Positions 17,916 through 26,717 of a stretch of 64,000 nt of DNA are shown here, piece after piece. Source of the stretch: Paenibacillus sp. HWE-109. GTDB lineage: Bacteria > Bacillota > Bacilli > Paenibacillales > NBRC-103111. The position numbers and the translations under genes were made by a program. Each line of letters begins with the position of its first letter. The stretch's first letter is position 1. The notes beneath the pieces are model-generated. The model saw only the letters and a list, made by a program, of their open reading frames with translations. It had not been told where the DNA came from and ran no database searches. The DNA is taken from positions 5,580,001-5,644,000 of the forward strand of contig NZ_CP091881.1 of NCBI RefSeq assembly GCF_022163125.1. The letters are read 5' to 3'.

Positions 17916-17959
17916 GCTTCTCACCTTCCATCCGATTCAATTTTTTATCTAAGACGCTA

Positions 17960-17994
17960 GTGAAGCCGAACCCGAAGTTCAGGTTCGGCTTCAC
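17960..17994 (-). terminator. Intercistronic hairpin after the binding-protein gene
   Basis: A perfect 13-bp stem, GTGAAGCCGAACC / GGTTCGGCTTCAC, with no clean T-tract. This position, between binding protein and permeases, is commonly occupied by partial terminators or mRNA-stabilising stems that raise the binding-protein level. Confidence 0.7.
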
Positions 17995-18010
17995 TAAGGG
18001 AGTATTGGTA

Positions 18011-19384
18011 TTAGTTCGGGTATTTCCCAGTATCAAATTCTTTTTGGATGTTTTGAGCAGCTGCTTTAGCATCTAAGCCATTTAAAATAAACTTTTGAAT
18101 TTCAGCACCAGCAACATCGGAGAATTTAGAATTATTATTACGATCTGCGGTAGGTTGAGAAACCAAGTTCACGAGCGTTTGATAAGATTCTTTTGCTGTT
18201 GGAGATGTAAGCAACGTTTCGTCAATTTTGGAACCGACCTTGTTGCTTGTGAACAGGAACTGATTATTCAACGCATCATTGCCTTCACCTAGTGTCAAAT
18301 ACTGAATGAATTTAGCTGCTTCTTTAGGATGCTTCGAATTTTTAACAATACCAAGCCCCATATCAACGAAAGAGCGGATCGATGCTTTACCATTTGATTC
18401 AATAGCTGGAATTGCTACTAAACCTACGTCTTTAATGTTGATTTTATTGTCCTTACGAACTTTTTCGGCAATCATATTAGCTTCCCACGTACCTTGGATA
18501 AACGTTGCTGCTTTGCCTGTTGTAAATAGTGTTTTTGAGCGATCATAATCCAAATCAAAAACATCTTTCTTACTTAAAACACCATCATCAAACATCTTCT
18601 TGAAGCTTGATAAAGCCTGTGTATACTCAGGACCATTTAATTTTCCACCTTGGTTATAATGGAATTTATTGTAAATATCTGATTGCTGACCTGCAATAGT
18701 CAACACCACTTCATCATCAGTCCACGCGTCTTTCGCATTAAGTGCAACTGGGAGAATATCCAGGTTCTTATCCTTGATAGCTTTTGAAATGTTTTTAAGA
18801 TCATCATAAGTTTTCGGAACAGATACTCCTAATTGATCAAGAATATCTTTGTTGTAGTACATAACCATTGAGCCAACTGAACCCATGGAAAGGAATTTAA
18901 TACCACCACTCGTTTGAGAAGCTAATTGTTTAATACTGATCGGTGAAAATTTACTTAGCCAATCCGCACCAATTGTTTGTTTCATAATATCATCTAGTGG
19001 CAACAAGTAATCCTCGATTTGCTTTGGCATCCCGCCAGTCTGAATTCCGACGATATCCAAATCTTCACCAGTCGTTAATGCAAGAGGCATTTTTGTCTGA
19101 TACGGCGAACTGTTATTTCCGCCTACAATGCTAAGATCAATTTTAATGTTAGGATTTGCAGCTTGAAACTTATCAATAATCGGCTTATATACTTCTGCAG
19201 AAGGCGACCAGGTCCAGAACTTTAATGTTACTGTCTCCTGTTTACCAGAGTCGCTTGTCGCTGCAACTGTTCCCTGCGCTTGCGTTGCAGCCGGTTTCTC
19301 TGATTCGCTTCCACAAGCAGATAAGACCGAACTCAACAAAAGTAGTGCCGATGTTCCTATTAACCATTTCTTGTTCTTTCTCAT
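18011..19384 (-). CDS. Sugar ABC transporter substrate-binding lipoprotein
   Basis: A 457-residue family-1 extracellular solute-binding protein. Signal peptide with lipobox LSAC (lipidated Cys24), a Ser/Thr/Ala/Gln-rich linker, then a two-lobe binding fold (LKFWTWSPS early, VMYYNKDILDQLGVSVPKTY in the middle). It captures the imported sugar outside the membrane for the two downstream permeases. A cre site 60 bp upstream overlaps its probable promoter, so CcpA repression is likely. Confidence 0.92.
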   Translation of the reverse strand: MRKNKKWLIGTSALLLLSSVLSACGSESEKPAATQAQGTVAATSDSGKQETVTLKFWTWSPSAEVYKPIIDKFQAANPNIKIDLSIVGGNNSSPYQTKMPLALTTGEDLDIVGIQTGGMPKQIEDYLLPLDDIMKQTIGADWLSKFSPISIKQLASQTSGGIKFLSMGSVGSMVMYYNKDILDQLGVSVPKTYDDLKNISKAIKDKNLDILPVALNAKDAWTDDEVVLTIAGQQSDIYNKFHYNQGGKLNGPEYTQALSSFKKMFDDGVLSKKDVFDLDYDRSKTLFTTGKAATFIQGTWEANMIAEKVRKDNKINIKDVGLVAIPAIESNGKASIRSFVDMGLGIVKNSKHPKEAAKFIQYLTLGEGNDALNNQFLFTSNKVGSKIDETLLTSPTAKESYQTLVNLVSQPTADRNNNSKFSDVAGAEIQKFILNGLDAKAAAQNIQKEFDTGKYPN

Positions 19385-19443
19385 CTTGTTTCCTCCCTTA
19401 TTATAGAGCGATACATTATCTTTACATGATTAGAATAATATAA

Positions 19444-19459
19444 TTGTAAGCGCTATAAT
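19444..19459. promoter_or_regulatory. cre site overlapping the ABC operon promoter
   Basis: TTGTAAGCGCTATAAT matches the CcpA consensus at 15 of 16 positions. On the minus strand it overlaps a TACAAT -10 candidate that lies 17 bp after a weak TTTTGA -35. Confidence 0.7.
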
Positions 19460-19500
19460 AAGGATTCAAAACAGATCTTTACATGGATATTTTACAGAAG

Positions 19501-20787
19501 CTAAAAGCCATGAACTTGCTGGGCTTTAGCCGCAGCGATTCTCATATCATCCATAGCTTGAATAGCCATATCCGTAGTAAATTCTCCTGCTAAAACTCGC
19601 TGAATAATTCTACCCATCTCGAGTTGGTTATATCCAATTATCGAGGGGGTAATAGATGGATTCGTATTCGCATCTATATACGCTTTATCTGACATATAAG
19701 GAGTTGTCGGTTGATTTGTAGTAACAGAGTTAAATGCTGTTTCAGAGGAAACGCCGCGGAAAGCTTCATTCAAGTTTTCCGTTTTGGCCATATACCTAAT
19801 CATCTCCATGGCCTCTTTAGCATGCTTTCCATTTTTATTGACCATCATCATCGCGACATTTGGTCCCTCATAGCCAAAAAGTCGGGAGTTTCCCAAGAAA
19901 AATGGTAAAATCCCAAATTTGTTAGCAGTTCCGGGGAATTGCGGCTCTACATCTGATGATAAATACACGTCCCATGCAATTGCCATTGCATATTCTCCAC
20001 TTGCTAAAGCTGCTGCTTGCCCATCCCAATTATTGTTTAAAAAATTCGAACCATAAAAGCCCCTTGTCGCCATATTCTTATAATCATCTATGAGTTCTCG
20101 AATTTCTGGAATATCTGAAAATTTAATACGGTTCGAATTCAGATCCTCTACAAAATGAGGATATGCTTTTTTTAAAGAGTCTAAACCATATTGCGGGCTT
20201 AAAGGCCAAATGTCTTTTGTGGGTAAATAAATAGGTGTAATGCCATGGGAGAGCAATGATTCGCAGGCTTCGATAAATTGTGCATGACTAGTTGGTTTAG
20301 GAATGTTGAATTTTTCGAACACTTCCTTGTTATACAAAATGCCACTGATCGAAGACTCCCAAAGTGGTAGTCCATAAATTTTCCCTTTGTGTAACAACTG
20401 AGTTAAAATTGTGCTTTTAATTTCAGAGACCCACTCTTCACCTGTCATATCCTCAAAATTCTTTACCGGTTGGAGATCGGCTAAACTTGTCCCTCCAAAG
20501 CCCATAACAATATCAGTAATTTCCCCCATTGCAACGCGCTTACTTATAACTGTAGTCGCCGTATCAATTGGTACAGCTTGAATTTCAATTTTATTACCTG
20601 TCGCCTCCTCATACATTTTCCATGCTCGTTGCAGGTAGGGTTTCCCTATCCAATCCATATTCGCCATTAAAGTTAACGTCACAGCTTGCTGAGGAGTCTC
20701 CTCCTGTATTTTACTTTTCTCCGGAGAGCAGCTGCTCAGAATAATCAAAATTGACAAAACACCTCCGACTAGAACAACTCTCTTCAT
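19501..20787 (-). CDS. Second solute-binding lipoprotein, coupled to the response regulator
   Basis: A 428-residue family-1 solute-binding lipoprotein with lipobox LSSC (Cys20). It has the usual inter-lobe features (LPLWESSISGILYNKEVFEKF) but is clearly diverged from the importer's binding protein at 18011. Its start overlaps the response-regulator stop by 4 nt (ATGA), so it is translated with the regulatory genes rather than with the permeases. This suggests a sensing role, presenting sugar to the kinase, but a second importer binding protein is also possible. Confidence 0.85.
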   Translation of the reverse strand: MKRVVLVGGVLSILIILSSCSPEKSKIQEETPQQAVTLTLMANMDWIGKPYLQRAWKMYEEATGNKIEIQAVPIDTATTVISKRVAMGEITDIVMGFGGTSLADLQPVKNFEDMTGEEWVSEIKSTILTQLLHKGKIYGLPLWESSISGILYNKEVFEKFNIPKPTSHAQFIEACESLLSHGITPIYLPTKDIWPLSPQYGLDSLKKAYPHFVEDLNSNRIKFSDIPEIRELIDDYKNMATRGFYGSNFLNNNWDGQAAALASGEYAMAIAWDVYLSSDVEPQFPGTANKFGILPFFLGNSRLFGYEGPNVAMMMVNKNGKHAKEAMEMIRYMAKTENLNEAFRGVSSETAFNSVTTNQPTTPYMSDKAYIDANTNPSITPSIIGYNQLEMGRIIQRVLAGEFTTDMAIQAMDDMRIAAAKAQQVHGF

Positions 20788-22349
20788 TCACTTTCACCCT
20801 CCCTCTGCCGCGACAACATTTCTTTATAATCTTTCGGACTGAATCCGGTTTCATTCCTAAATACTCTGCTAAAGTATAACGGATCATCATAACCGACCCG
20901 TTCTGCTACAGTTTTTAGTGGTAATTCAATGTGCTCTTCAATAAGCAATTTAGCCTTTTGTATTCGTAATTTCATCAGATATTTACTTGGAGGAAGACCT
21001 TTAACTTCACTAAATACATTGGATATATAATTCTTATTATATCCAAAAATATTTTGGTAAATTTCGTTTGAAATAGGATCCATGTAGTGTGTATTCAAAT
21101 ATTCTTCTATCCTAGAAACTAAGTCTTTAGCGGAAGCCTGTTGAACTCTGCTTCCTCGTTCAAAGTTTGGTTTTATATAATTCCCAAATTCCTCAACAAT
21201 CTGCGGAATACTTGTACAAGTTGATATGATCTCATTTGCATCAAATTCATTTAAAGATCGCAACTGGCCTCCACCTAGATATTGTTCAAACTTCAGGACT
21301 ATTGCTTCCAAAATCGCCTCAATTTTTTCCTGCGAAAAATCTTTCCTCTCCCAATCTACACTCCACATCATCAACGATTTATTAAAGTGAACATAACTGT
21401 TTTCTTGCACGAGTTGCATGCATTTTGCCAGCAAATCAGGGCTCAAATAATTTTCTTTCTGTTCCTCAGCTACACCTATAACTGGATAGAGACCCGATCT
21501 ATGAATACGTGTGCACAAATGCACTATTTTCCGCAACTGATCAATAGCTTCTCTCAATAACTCTGGCAATTTGACGCTTTGGCCTGTAAAAACATGAAAC
21601 GGTATATCACTATTCAATCCCCTAAGATGATTTATTAATAAGTCAGCAAATTGTTCAGAAGTATTAGGTTCCCATAAGTGAGGGTCGCCAATTACAATGA
21701 TCTTTTCATTTAGTTGTGGTCCCTCCATTATCCATACGCCTGTACCAGCAGGTACAATATCAACAACCATTTTGCGCTGAAGAAGTTTTATCGCTTCTTT
21801 CCCTGGGTTTAAAATATCGTACTCTAGCTTTGATGCTGCTCCAGCACGTACCAAAAAATAGTTGTAATAGGAATATGATAGTTCAACTTTACGGCCCAAA
21901 TATCTTCTACTATCAAAACCATTACCATAATTAACATAGTGTTTAATGAGTGCAGTTTCTGCATCCAAGGTGATCTGGTCCAATTGATCGGCCAATTTTA
22001 CTAACGTTTGTTTGAGCTGTTCTTCTTTTACAGGCTTTAATAAATAGTCACACGCCTGAAGTTGAAGAGCGGTCCTAACATACTCAAAGTCGTTATAGCC
22101 GGTTAAAATAAGACATAGTATTTGGGGGTCTAATTCTTTTACTTTAGAGACAAGTTCCAAGCCTCCGATAAACGGCATCTTTATATCCGTAATAAGTACA
22201 TCTGGTTTCTGCTGCTGAATCATTGCCCAAGCATCTTTCCCATTAAATGCCCATTGTCTTACTTTAAAAGAAGGGTGGGCTTCCTCTATCATCGCTTTCA
22301 TCATGAATAAAATTGGCGGTTCATCCTCTGCGAGCATGATGTTATAAAT
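20784..22349 (-). CDS. YesN-type response regulator (receiver plus AraC HTH)
   Basis: A 521-residue regulator. The receiver domain has phosphoacceptor Asp at about 55 (DVLITDIKMP) and KPV at the end of the domain. A long linker follows, then an AraC DNA-binding domain (about 420-520; YNKNYISNVFSEVKG and VGYDDPLYFSRVFRNETG). The first ATG is at 22337, but it cuts off the first receiver beta-strand and lies 20 nt after the AGGAGG site. An ATT at 22349 has ideal 8-nt spacing and restores the strand (YNIMLAEDE), so I use it. It would overlap the kinase gene by 8 nt. The likely target is the adjacent sugar operon. Confidence 0.85.
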   Translation of the reverse strand: MYNIMLAEDEPPILFMMKAMIEEAHPSFKVRQWAFNGKDAWAMIQQQKPDVLITDIKMPFIGGLELVSKVKELDPQILCLILTGYNDFEYVRTALQLQACDYLLKPVKEEQLKQTLVKLADQLDQITLDAETALIKHYVNYGNGFDSRRYLGRKVELSYSYYNYFLVRAGAASKLEYDILNPGKEAIKLLQRKMVVDIVPAGTGVWIMEGPQLNEKIIVIGDPHLWEPNTSEQFADLLINHLRGLNSDIPFHVFTGQSVKLPELLREAIDQLRKIVHLCTRIHRSGLYPVIGVAEEQKENYLSPDLLAKCMQLVQENSYVHFNKSLMMWSVDWERKDFSQEKIEAILEAIVLKFEQYLGGGQLRSLNEFDANEIISTCTSIPQIVEEFGNYIKPNFERGSRVQQASAKDLVSRIEEYLNTHYMDPISNEIYQNIFGYNKNYISNVFSEVKGLPPSKYLMKLRIQKAKLLIEEHIELPLKTVAERVGYDDPLYFSRVFRNETGFSPKDYKEMLSRQREGESE

Positions 22350-24168
22350 GGAAATTACCTCCTAAACGAATCAATGTTCCTGAACCTTCCAAGCGCTCGA
22401 TATGAATAGAGATGTCACCTTTGTAAAACAAAAACAATCTCGCAAACACATTTTGAAGACCAATCCCGCTTCCTTCTGAGTCATGTAACTCAGCAGAGGC
22501 GTTCATAGAAAAGGGAGTTATAGGATTTTGAGACATAGCTTGAATGATTTCCAACAGATGAGAGAGTCTCTCAAGATTAATTCCTGTGCCATTATCAGCG
22601 ATATGGATCCACCAACGATTGTTCTCAATTGCACCCTTAACTTCAATTTCCCAAGGAGGATCCTTTTCCTTAAATGCATGATGAAAAGCGTTCTCTACAA
22701 TCGGTTGAAGAAATAATTTTGGAACGGGGAGCATATTTAATGAAGGATCTACATCTAAAGTATAGGTAAACAAACTTGCATAACGTTTGGCCATAAGCTT
22801 TAAAAAATTATCTACATTCTGAAGTTCAAAAATCAAAACAGTCTCTTTTTCACCAAACTTCATGGCATAACGCAACATATCTGAGAGTGCAGTACACATA
22901 TCCATAACTTCATCATTGCCCTTACTTTTCCCATAAGCGCCAATGACGGTTAATGTGTTATATAAAAAATGCGGGTTTACTTGAGCCTGTAGGGCGTTCA
23001 TATGGGCAGCCATTTCTCGTTGATTTGCCTGATCCACAACAATAATCGAATCCCTTAATTTATCCAGTAAATCCTGAAAGGCTTGGCCAAGCAATACGAT
23101 TTCATTCTTGGTATGCAGCCGAGTCGAGTGTAGAATTAAATTCTCCATATCAAAATTAGCAAGCGACTCCTTCAATCTTCGAATGGGCCTTGTCACCATG
23201 CCAATATAATAATATAAAAGTCCAAGTATTATACATAAAGCAATAAGATAGATACTAAATGTACTGTACCTTAGATATAGAATTGGTTTATGAAATGAGC
23301 TTTCATCGTCTAATAACATCAACGACCAATTCACCTTGGATAAACCAACTGTAAACGCCATGAATGTTTCATTGTTCAGTTTCCAAAGTTCATGATTTAC
23401 AGTATTTTCGTTTTTCTCGCTTGCTTCTGGCTTCAAACAGCTTATTTGTTCTTTGGGAAAAGGTGAAACCCTAGCATAAATTACCTTCTGATTTCCATCG
23501 CATAATAAAATCTGACTAGAAGACTGCGCGTTCCTAAAGGATGTGATTCTGTCAAGTTCTGAAATATTAAAGCTGACCACAACAAGCCCGAGAACCTGAT
23601 AGTTATCACGAAGTGGACGCACCAAAGAAATTTCAAGATCTGCATCTGCGGACCAATAATCCGGATGCAATGGTATCCAGATCTTATACATATCAGAGTT
23701 CATCCACTCTTGAAATTCAGGCATTCTACGTATAAATTCTTTTGTTACTTGCTGACTATTCATTTTGTTACTAATTTCGATATAGTCACCATCCTTTGAT
23801 ATCAAACTAATTCGCTCTTTTAGTGGTTGAAGCGCTGTATATGACAATAAAATATTTTTTATTTGTGAGCTTACACCTGGGTTCTCGTCGAAATAGTTAT
23901 TGTTCTTTGAAAGCGGAATACGCGCAAGAGTATCCATGATATAATTTGAAGCGTTTACAGAAATCGATAATTTGTCCATACCTTCAAGCATACTATCTAG
24001 TTGCTCTTGTATCTTTTGTGTTGTTTGTTGTTTATTAGTAACGGCATTACCTTCAACAAAACTTTCTGCATAATAATAAAACAGCAAGTTAATCGCGGAC
24101 ACTATAATAAATGCAAATAAAGAAAAATAAACGAAGATTTTATTCTGTAATCTCAAAGACTTAAACAA
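22342..24168 (-). CDS. YesM-type sensor histidine kinase
   Basis: A 608-residue membrane kinase. A first membrane helix (about 13-33), a large extracellular sensor region (about 34-295), a second helix (about 300-322), HAMP, the His_kinase domain with QAQVNPHFLYNTL (phospho-His in NPHF) and a HATPase domain with NAFHHAFKE and DNGTGINLERL. It starts with TTG. It pairs with the YesN-type regulator immediately downstream. Such pairs normally sense extracellular sugars and induce a neighbouring ABC importer. Confidence 0.92.
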   Translation of the reverse strand: MFKSLRLQNKIFVYFSLFAFIIVSAINLLFYYYAESFVEGNAVTNKQQTTQKIQEQLDSMLEGMDKLSISVNASNYIMDTLARIPLSKNNNYFDENPGVSSQIKNILLSYTALQPLKERISLISKDGDYIEISNKMNSQQVTKEFIRRMPEFQEWMNSDMYKIWIPLHPDYWSADADLEISLVRPLRDNYQVLGLVVVSFNISELDRITSFRNAQSSSQILLCDGNQKVIYARVSPFPKEQISCLKPEASEKNENTVNHELWKLNNETFMAFTVGLSKVNWSLMLLDDESSFHKPILYLRYSTFSIYLIALCIILGLLYYYIGMVTRPIRRLKESLANFDMENLILHSTRLHTKNEIVLLGQAFQDLLDKLRDSIIVVDQANQREMAAHMNALQAQVNPHFLYNTLTVIGAYGKSKGNDEVMDMCTALSDMLRYAMKFGEKETVLIFELQNVDNFLKLMAKRYASLFTYTLDVDPSLNMLPVPKLFLQPIVENAFHHAFKEKDPPWEIEVKGAIENNRWWIHIADNGTGINLERLSHLLEIIQAMSQNPITPFSMNASAELHDSEGSGIGLQNVFARLFLFYKGDISIHIERLEGSGTLIRLGGNFHL

Positions 24169-24301
24169 GTCATCGCCTCTTTACATTATTTGATGTCCTT
24201 ATATTTTACTCGAAATCGATGCAATCCATCATGGATTTTTCACAGTTAAAAGTATGGATAAATCACAGAAATAGATCTTAAAAAGACTTCCGCGAAACAA
24301 G

Positions 24302-24349
24302 AGAACCTCACCGTAAGGACAACCTTTTTACGGTGAGGTTCTTTTTTTA
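24302..24349. terminator. Strong hairpin downstream of the exonuclease gene
   Basis: AGAACCTCACCGTAA / TTACGGTGAGGTTCT, followed by TTTTTTT on the plus strand and a weaker T-rich run on the minus strand. It separates the exonuclease gene from the kinase operon. Confidence 0.8.
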
Positions 24350-24404
24350 CTATAAAATTCTTTTGATATACGGCAACTCGTTGAACTGCAAACGATAAGC
24401 TTAC

Positions 24405-25289
24405 TCAACCATTCACTACTTCACCAAGCGATTTTACAAGACTCCCCATTTCTAGGTCTTCAAATTTCTTGAGAACGGCCGCATGTTGGGGGTTCCAAAC
24501 ACTTTCATATAGATTACATTCAATAGGCACGTTAAGTCGAATTGTTGCCAAATCTCTTGAAAGATGCAACATATCTAAGTTTGCCTCAATTTTCTTTTTG
24601 ATACTTGCAGGGAGCATTTCAAGACATTCAAGGCAGCCTTCTACCGATCCAAACTCATTTAACAGCTTAAGGGCTGTCTTCTCACCTATCCCTTTAACAC
24701 CCGGGTAATTGTCACTTGTATCCCCCATAAACGCCTTAAGATCTATGACCTGTAACGGCGTCAATCCCTTAACAGTATAGAGTGTTTCTAGATTATATAC
24801 CGTGTAATTAGATCTTCCCTTATTCATGATTACAACATTTATCTTCTCTGAAATAAGTTGGAGCATGTCATGATCTCCAGTTAAAATAAGCACTTCACCC
24901 TGCTGCTGAAGACTACTGGCTAAAGTACCAATACAATCATCTGCCTCAAACCCGATGATACCGATATTCGGAACACCCATTTCGGCTACTACATCTTTAA
25001 CTATGTCAAATTGCGGTAAAAGTTCATTTGGTGTTTCCAAACGGTTTTGTTTATATTCGCTATAGCTCTCAGTACGAAAAGTTCTGCTTCCCATATCCCA
25101 ACAACAAATGACGTGCGTCGGGTTAAAATTATTGATAGCATCAAAAAAATATTGAATAAATCCGTAAACTGCATTGGTAGGTAGCCCGGTGCTAGTCTTG
25201 CGTATGTAACCGGAATAAGAAGACGCATAAAATGCCCTAAACAGAAGAGCCATTCCATCTACTAGAAGTACTTTATTGGGGGGTTGCAA
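24405..25289 (-). CDS. 5'-3' exonuclease (PolI N-terminal domain-like, YpcP type)
   Basis: A 294-residue stand-alone 5'-3' exonuclease/flap nuclease. The acidic metal-binding residues lie in LLVDGMALLFRAFYA, FEADDCIGTLAS, ILTGDHDMLQL and MGDTSDNYPGVKGIGEKTA; the last stretch also supplies the helix-hairpin-helix. It acts on RNA primers or flaps and can partly replace the PolA nuclease domain. A TTG at 25289 is 8 nt after GGAGG and fits the family N-terminus; the frame extends seven codons further without a ribosome site. Single gene, AT-rich like the glycan island next to it. Confidence 0.88.
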   Translation of the reverse strand: MQPPNKVLLVDGMALLFRAFYASSYSGYIRKTSTGLPTNAVYGFIQYFFDAINNFNPTHVICCWDMGSRTFRTESYSEYKQNRLETPNELLPQFDIVKDVVAEMGVPNIGIIGFEADDCIGTLASSLQQQGEVLILTGDHDMLQLISEKINVVIMNKGRSNYTVYNLETLYTVKGLTPLQVIDLKAFMGDTSDNYPGVKGIGEKTALKLLNEFGSVEGCLECLEMLPASIKKKIEANLDMLHLSRDLATIRLNVPIECNLYESVWNPQHAAVLKKFEDLEMGSLVKSLGEVVNG

Positions 25290-25546
25290 TTTAATTTCCT
25301 CCATTATCACAGTTGAGCAACTAACTGAATGTTTGCCTCAATGCTTAATTAAATTTTAAAATAATAGAATAGCACATAAATAATGAGATGTGTTATACAA
25401 AAAATGTTGTTTTAATGACCTGCCATGGTAAGATGAGGTTGATAAAAATGTAACATATCAATTAAGTTCTGGAAAAACAAGAACATAAGAAAAACGGCTT
25501 CGCCGCCCTGAGAGATCAGTCTCTTATTAGCGATAAAACCTGTTAA

Positions 25547-25728
25547 GGGAACTAGAGGACGCTATTTTGGCAAGTAGCAGGGTTGCTAGGGCAATAGCGG
25601 AACTACAGGGTCTTATTTCCACCAAAAGAGCTGAAAATTCCCAGAAAACAGCAAAATAGCGGACTGTAGTTCCCTCAACCTCGCAATAATGACGCTTTTT
25701 GCTAGAATAGCGTACTGTAGTTCCCTCC
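25547..25728. repeat. Intergenic repeat element with inverted copies
   Basis: In the 730-bp spacer 25290-26016, GGGAACTAGAGGACGCTATTTT (25547-25568) and GCGGAACTACAGG (about 25598-25610) are answered in inverse orientation by AAAATAGCGGACTGTAGTTCCC (25653-25674) and GAATAGCGTACTGTAGTTCCCT (25705-25726). The core GGAACTACAG..CGCTATT thus occurs about four times, two each way. The rest of the spacer shows no convincing gene. Confidence 0.65.
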
Positions 25729-25958
25729 GCGCGAGCAGCCTGGGCAACCCCTCGTTCACTCCTTATATGGTTTTTGATAAATCACATGTTTACTAGAAGG
25801 AACGAACTATCTGGAGTAATCAATGAGTTCAGGGTTAATCACCTTTTTCAGGTATCGAGTTCCTTAGATTTTTCACAATATCGGAATGTGCATTTACCGC
25901 TGCTTGTATGCGTTGAATAATACTCGTAGTATAGCATGGGAACAGCTGTTCAGCACGC

Positions 25959-25996
25959 AAAAAACCGCCGCTAGCAAAAGATTCCAGCGACGGTTC
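25959..25996 (-). terminator. Intrinsic terminator of the FMN reductase gene
   Basis: Minus-strand AACCGTCGCT / AGCGGCGGTT followed by TTTTG, 20 nt after the stop. Confidence 0.88.
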
Positions 25997-26016
25997 AGAT
26001 CTTATCTACATTCGTC

Positions 26017-26559
26017 TTAACGACTTGTATGCCATTTAATTTCTTGAATAAACTCACTTACGGAAGCCTCTAATCGCGTAGAAATTTCCTCATCCAGAAT
26101 CGCTTGCCCTTGCTCGCCCCATGTTACTTGCTTATCAAGAACGAAAACACCTTGCAGAATGTTCTGTGCACCAAGTGCGGACAGCACTGGTTTCAAAGCA
26201 TAATCAATCGCAAGCAAATGCGAAACAGTTCCGCCAACTGCAAGCGGAAGCACAATCTTGCGCGCGAGCCCTTTTTGCGGGAGCAGATCAAGAAATGCTT
26301 TTAACACGCCTGTGTAAGAAGCTTTGTAGACCGGCGTAGCTACGAAAACCGCATCAGCAACGGCAACAAGCGCATTCGCATTCACGATGGCTTCGCTATC
26401 GAACTTCGCGTATAACAGATCCTCTGCTGGAATATCGCGCACTTTAATCCATTCAACTTCTAAACCTGCTTCCAATAGAGCACTTTTGGCTACTTCAATA
26501 ACACCATGAATACGGGATGTAGGGGTTGGACTTCCAGAAATAATAACTACTTTAGCCAT
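26017..26559 (-). CDS. NADPH-dependent FMN reductase (SsuE-like)
   Basis: A 180-residue flavodoxin-fold reductase: the N-terminal SGSPTPTSRIHGV phosphate loop and VATPVYKASYTGVLKAFLDLLP flavin-site motif. SsuE proteins supply reduced FMN to sulfonate monooxygenases, but no ssuD or transporter is nearby, so the partner is unknown. The ATG at 26559 follows GGAG; a GTG three codons upstream is less likely. It is transcribed alone, with an intrinsic terminator in its leader. Confidence 0.85.
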   Translation of the reverse strand: MAKVVIISGSPTPTSRIHGVIEVAKSALLEAGLEVEWIKVRDIPAEDLLYAKFDSEAIVNANALVAVADAVFVATPVYKASYTGVLKAFLDLLPQKGLARKIVLPLAVGGTVSHLLAIDYALKPVLSALGAQNILQGVFVLDKQVTWGEQGQAILDEEISTRLEASVSEFIQEIKWHTSR

Positions 26560-26587
26560 GAGGTTCACTCTCCATTAGGTTTTGGAT

Positions 26588-26632
26588 GAAAAAAAGACTC
26601 CGCAATCTTTGCTGTGTACAAAGTGGGAGTCT
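26588..26632 (-). terminator. Intrinsic terminator between promoter and FMN reductase gene
   Basis: Minus-strand GACTCC..CTTTG / CAAAG..GGAGTC followed by TTTTTTT. It ends read-through from the mannosyltransferase gene and also lies inside the predicted leader of the reductase gene. Confidence 0.85.
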
Positions 26633-26678
26633 CCGGTTGTTAGGTCGACTTTTAATTCATAGTATTTTACTTGGATTT

Positions 26679-26707
26679 ATATTACCATTCCCACTTGCGA
26701 ACGTCAA
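26679..26707 (-). promoter_or_regulatory. Predicted sigma-A promoter for the FMN reductase gene
   Basis: Minus-strand TTGACG (26707-26702), 17 bp, TAATAT (26684-26679). The start would be near 26672, about 113 nt before the ATG. Confidence 0.65.
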
Positions 26708-26717
26708 TACTTTTTGC

